A DNA stretch of 56,445 nucleotides, taken from assembly GCA_913055615.1 (NCBI GenBank), contig CAJXKK010000018.1:1-56445 (forward strand), in the 5' to 3' direction. Positions 55,020 to 56,445 of this stretch are shown in pieces (position 1 is the first letter of the stretch; the number at the start of each line of letters is the position of its first letter). The position numbers and the translations under genes were made by a program. The stretch comes from an uncultured Ectothiorhodospiraceae bacterium. GTDB taxonomy: Bacteria > Pseudomonadota > Gammaproteobacteria > XJ16 > Halofilaceae. A model generated the notes under the pieces. That model saw nothing but the letters and a program-made list of their open reading frames with translations. It ran no database searches and had not been told where the DNA came from.

Positions 55020-56150
55020 ATGACCATCACCGTAGCCCTGGTGAAGGAGACCACCCCGGGCGAGCGCCGCGTCGCCCTGGACCCGGGCGCCGTCGCCAAG
55101 CTGGTCAAACGGGGCGTGCGCGTCGTGGCGGAAAAGGGCGCCGGCGATGCCGCGCGCTACCCCGACGATGCCTACGCCGATATCGAATGCGTCGACGACG
55201 CGAGCGCCGCGCTCGGCGCCTGCGACGTGCTCGTGAAGGTCCACCCGCCCAGCGAGGCCGAGATCGATGCGCTGCCCGAGGGCGCCGTCTTCGCCGGTTT
55301 CACCGAGCATGACCGCCACCCGGAGGCGATGGCGCGCATGCGCGACCGCGGCGTCACCGCGCTCAGCTTCGAGCTGGTACCGCGCATCACGCGCGCCCAG
55401 TCGATGGATGCGCTGTCCTCGCAGGGTACGATCACCGGCTACAAGGGCGCGGTGATGGCGGCCGAGCTGTCGGGGCGGCTGTTCCCGATGCTCACGACCG
55501 CCGCCGGCACGATCCGCCCGGCCCAGGTGGTCGTCATCGGCGCCGGCGTGGCCGGCCTGCAGGCGATCGCGACGGCGCGCCGCCTCGGTGCCCAGGTGCA
55601 GGCCTATGACATCCGCGCCGACGCGCGCGAGCAGGTCGAATCGCTCGGCGCGAAACTGATCGAGACCGGCGTCGATGCGACCAGCGACGGCGGTTACGCC
55701 CGCGAGCTGACCGACGACGAGAAGGCGAAGCAGACCGAGGTCCTCGCCGAGCGCCTCGCGCGCGCCGATGCGGTCATCGCCACCGCCGGGGTGCCCGGAC
55801 GGCCGGCGCCGAAGATCATCAGCGGCGATATGGTCGCCAATATGAAAAACGGCGCGGTCATCGTGGATCTGCGCGCCGAGAACGGGGGCAACTGCGAACT
55901 CACGCAGCCCGGCGAGACCGTAGAGCACGGCGGCGTGCTGATCGCTGGGCCGAACAACGTACCGAGCCTCGCTGCGGTGCACGCGAGCGAGATGTACGGC
56001 CGCAACCTGCTCGCCCTGCTGGATCCCGTGCTGGGCGAGGAGGGTGTAAACGTGGACCTGGAGGACGCGGTGTTCGATGCCTGCGCGCTGGTCCACGCGG
56101 GCACGATCCGCCACGAGGCCACGCGCCGGAAGATCGAGGGAGAAGGCTGA
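55020..56150 (+). CDS. pntAA: NAD(P) transhydrogenase subunit alpha part 1
   Basis: This 376-residue NAD(H)-binding domain I of proton-translocating transhydrogenase couples hydride transfer from NADH to NADP+ to the proton gradient. VALVKETTPGERRVALDPGA, the RITRAQSMDALSSQ region and the NAD-binding VVVIGAGVAGLQAIATARRL are conserved. It ends without membrane helices, so this is the split (three-subunit) form; pntAB overlaps its stop by one base (TGATG). The ATG at 55020 is preferred; MEPYM four codons upstream is also possible. Confidence 0.95.
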   Translation: MTITVALVKETTPGERRVALDPGAVAKLVKRGVRVVAEKGAGDAARYPDDAYADIECVDDASAALGACDVLVKVHPPSEAEIDALPEGAVFAGFTEHDRHPEAMARMRDRGVTALSFELVPRITRAQSMDALSSQGTITGYKGAVMAAELSGRLFPMLTTAAGTIRPAQVVVIGAGVAGLQAIATARRLGAQVQAYDIRADAREQVESLGAKLIETGVDATSDGGYARELTDDEKAKQTEVLAERLARADAVIATAGVPGRPAPKIISGDMVANMKNGAVIVDLRAENGGNCELTQPGETVEHGGVLIAGPNNVPSLAAVHASEMYGRNLLALLDPVLGEEGVNVDLEDAVFDACALVHAGTIRHEATRRKIEGEG

Positions 56151-56445
56151 TGGAAGGCTTCATCGCACTCTATATTTTCATGCTCGCCGCGGTGGTGGGT
56201 TATGAAGTCATTTCCAAGGTGCCGGTCATCCTGCACACGCCACTGATGTCCGGGTCGAATTTCGTCCACGGCATCGTGCTGGTCGGCGCCATGGTCGCCA
56301 TGGGCCACGCCGAGGGCGCGCTGGAACTGACCATCGGCTTCGTCGCCGTGTTCCTGGCGGCGGGCAATGCGGTCGGCGGCTACTTCGTCACCGAGCGCAT
56401 GCTCGAGATGTTCAAGTCGAGCGGCGACCGGGAGAAGCGGGCATG
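56150..56445 (+). CDS. pntAB: NAD(P) transhydrogenase subunit alpha part 2, cut by the window edge
   Basis: Ninety-eight codons are present. The protein has about three membrane helices and carries FIALYIFMLAAVVGYEVISK, HTPLMSGSNFVHGIVLVGAM and FLAAGNAVGGYFVTERMLEM, the typical alpha-2 sequence. The last full codon is Ala, followed by TG. If the next base is A, the stop overlaps an ATG at 56443-56445 that would be the start of pntB. Confidence 0.93.
   Translation, partial: MEGFIALYIFMLAAVVGYEVISKVPVILHTPLMSGSNFVHGIVLVGAMVAMGHAEGALELTIGFVAVFLAAGNAVGGYFVTERMLEMFKSSGDREKRA

Overview
The window is chromosomal DNA from a high-GC gammaproteobacterium. Gene content and order point that way: coaBC-dut-algC-argB-pyrE, gmk-rpoZ-spoT-ridA-recG-ubiC, the divergent trxA-rho / rhlB arrangement, aroQ-accBC-prmA, a type II secretion gspG-N block, and a PA2778/PA2779-like pair. 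The layout suits the Chromatiales/Ectothiorhodospiraceae side of the class. The acidic tails on several proteins would fit a salt-adapted lineage, but neither point can be settled from the window alone. No phage, insertion sequence, plasmid or CRISPR locus was seen.

Layout. 1-0.9 kb: start of groES with a CIRCE operator and promoter, fxsA, and a REP pair. 0.9-3.7 kb: cutA-dsbD-tlpA-like, translationally coupled (periplasmic thiol reduction). 3.8-8.6 kb: aroQ, accB-accC, prmA, a zinc-ribbon membrane protein and fis. 8.7-12.2 kb: purH and purD with a periplasmic cyclophilin between them. 12.3-17.2 kb: a YihY/BrkB-like membrane protein, rho, trxA, and divergent rhlB. 17.4-22.9 kb: an NDUFA9-like protein, cca, a small secreted protein, a VanZ-like protein, a class V aminotransferase and uppP. 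23.3-29.9 kb: coaBC-dut-algC, argB, a DUF4124 protein, pyrE and xthA. 30.4-37.5 kb: ampG with an amino-acid racemase, slyD, nudE-cysQ-ggt-like, and yrfG. 37.5-43.1 kb: gspG-H-I-J-K-L-M-N. 43.2-50.4 kb: ubiC, recG, ridA, spoT, rpoZ, gmk and tRNA-Pro(CGG). 50.5-56.4 kb: a FadL-family porin, the PA2779/PA2778-like pair, hemH, and pntAA-pntAB, ending at what looks like the pntB start codon.

The genes are mostly ordinary housekeeping loci; the unusual material is between them. Three intergenic modules (26435-26845, 29955-30394, 46390-46697) are bounded by inverted arms built from 8-bp units of the type CACAGATG / CACGAATG. The first two are full-length inverted copies of one another, and each contains a core of about 165 bp bounded by 25-28 bp inverted repeats. 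The core lies in the opposite orientation relative to its flanks in the two copies. This is what past inversion of the core at its terminal repeats would leave behind. Two further modules (23036-23280 and 33391-33634) have another kind of long inverted arm, and the second encloses a REP pair. Two G-rich heptamer arrays follow the stop codons of uppP and hemH on the coding strand and match the quadruplex pattern G3-N4.

Other points to follow are the CIRCE control of groES, a Cca that has lost its HD signature, a YgeA-like racemase (Thr83/Cys196) next to ampG, a leaderless-looking coaBC, and the little-studied PA2778/PA2779-like pair.
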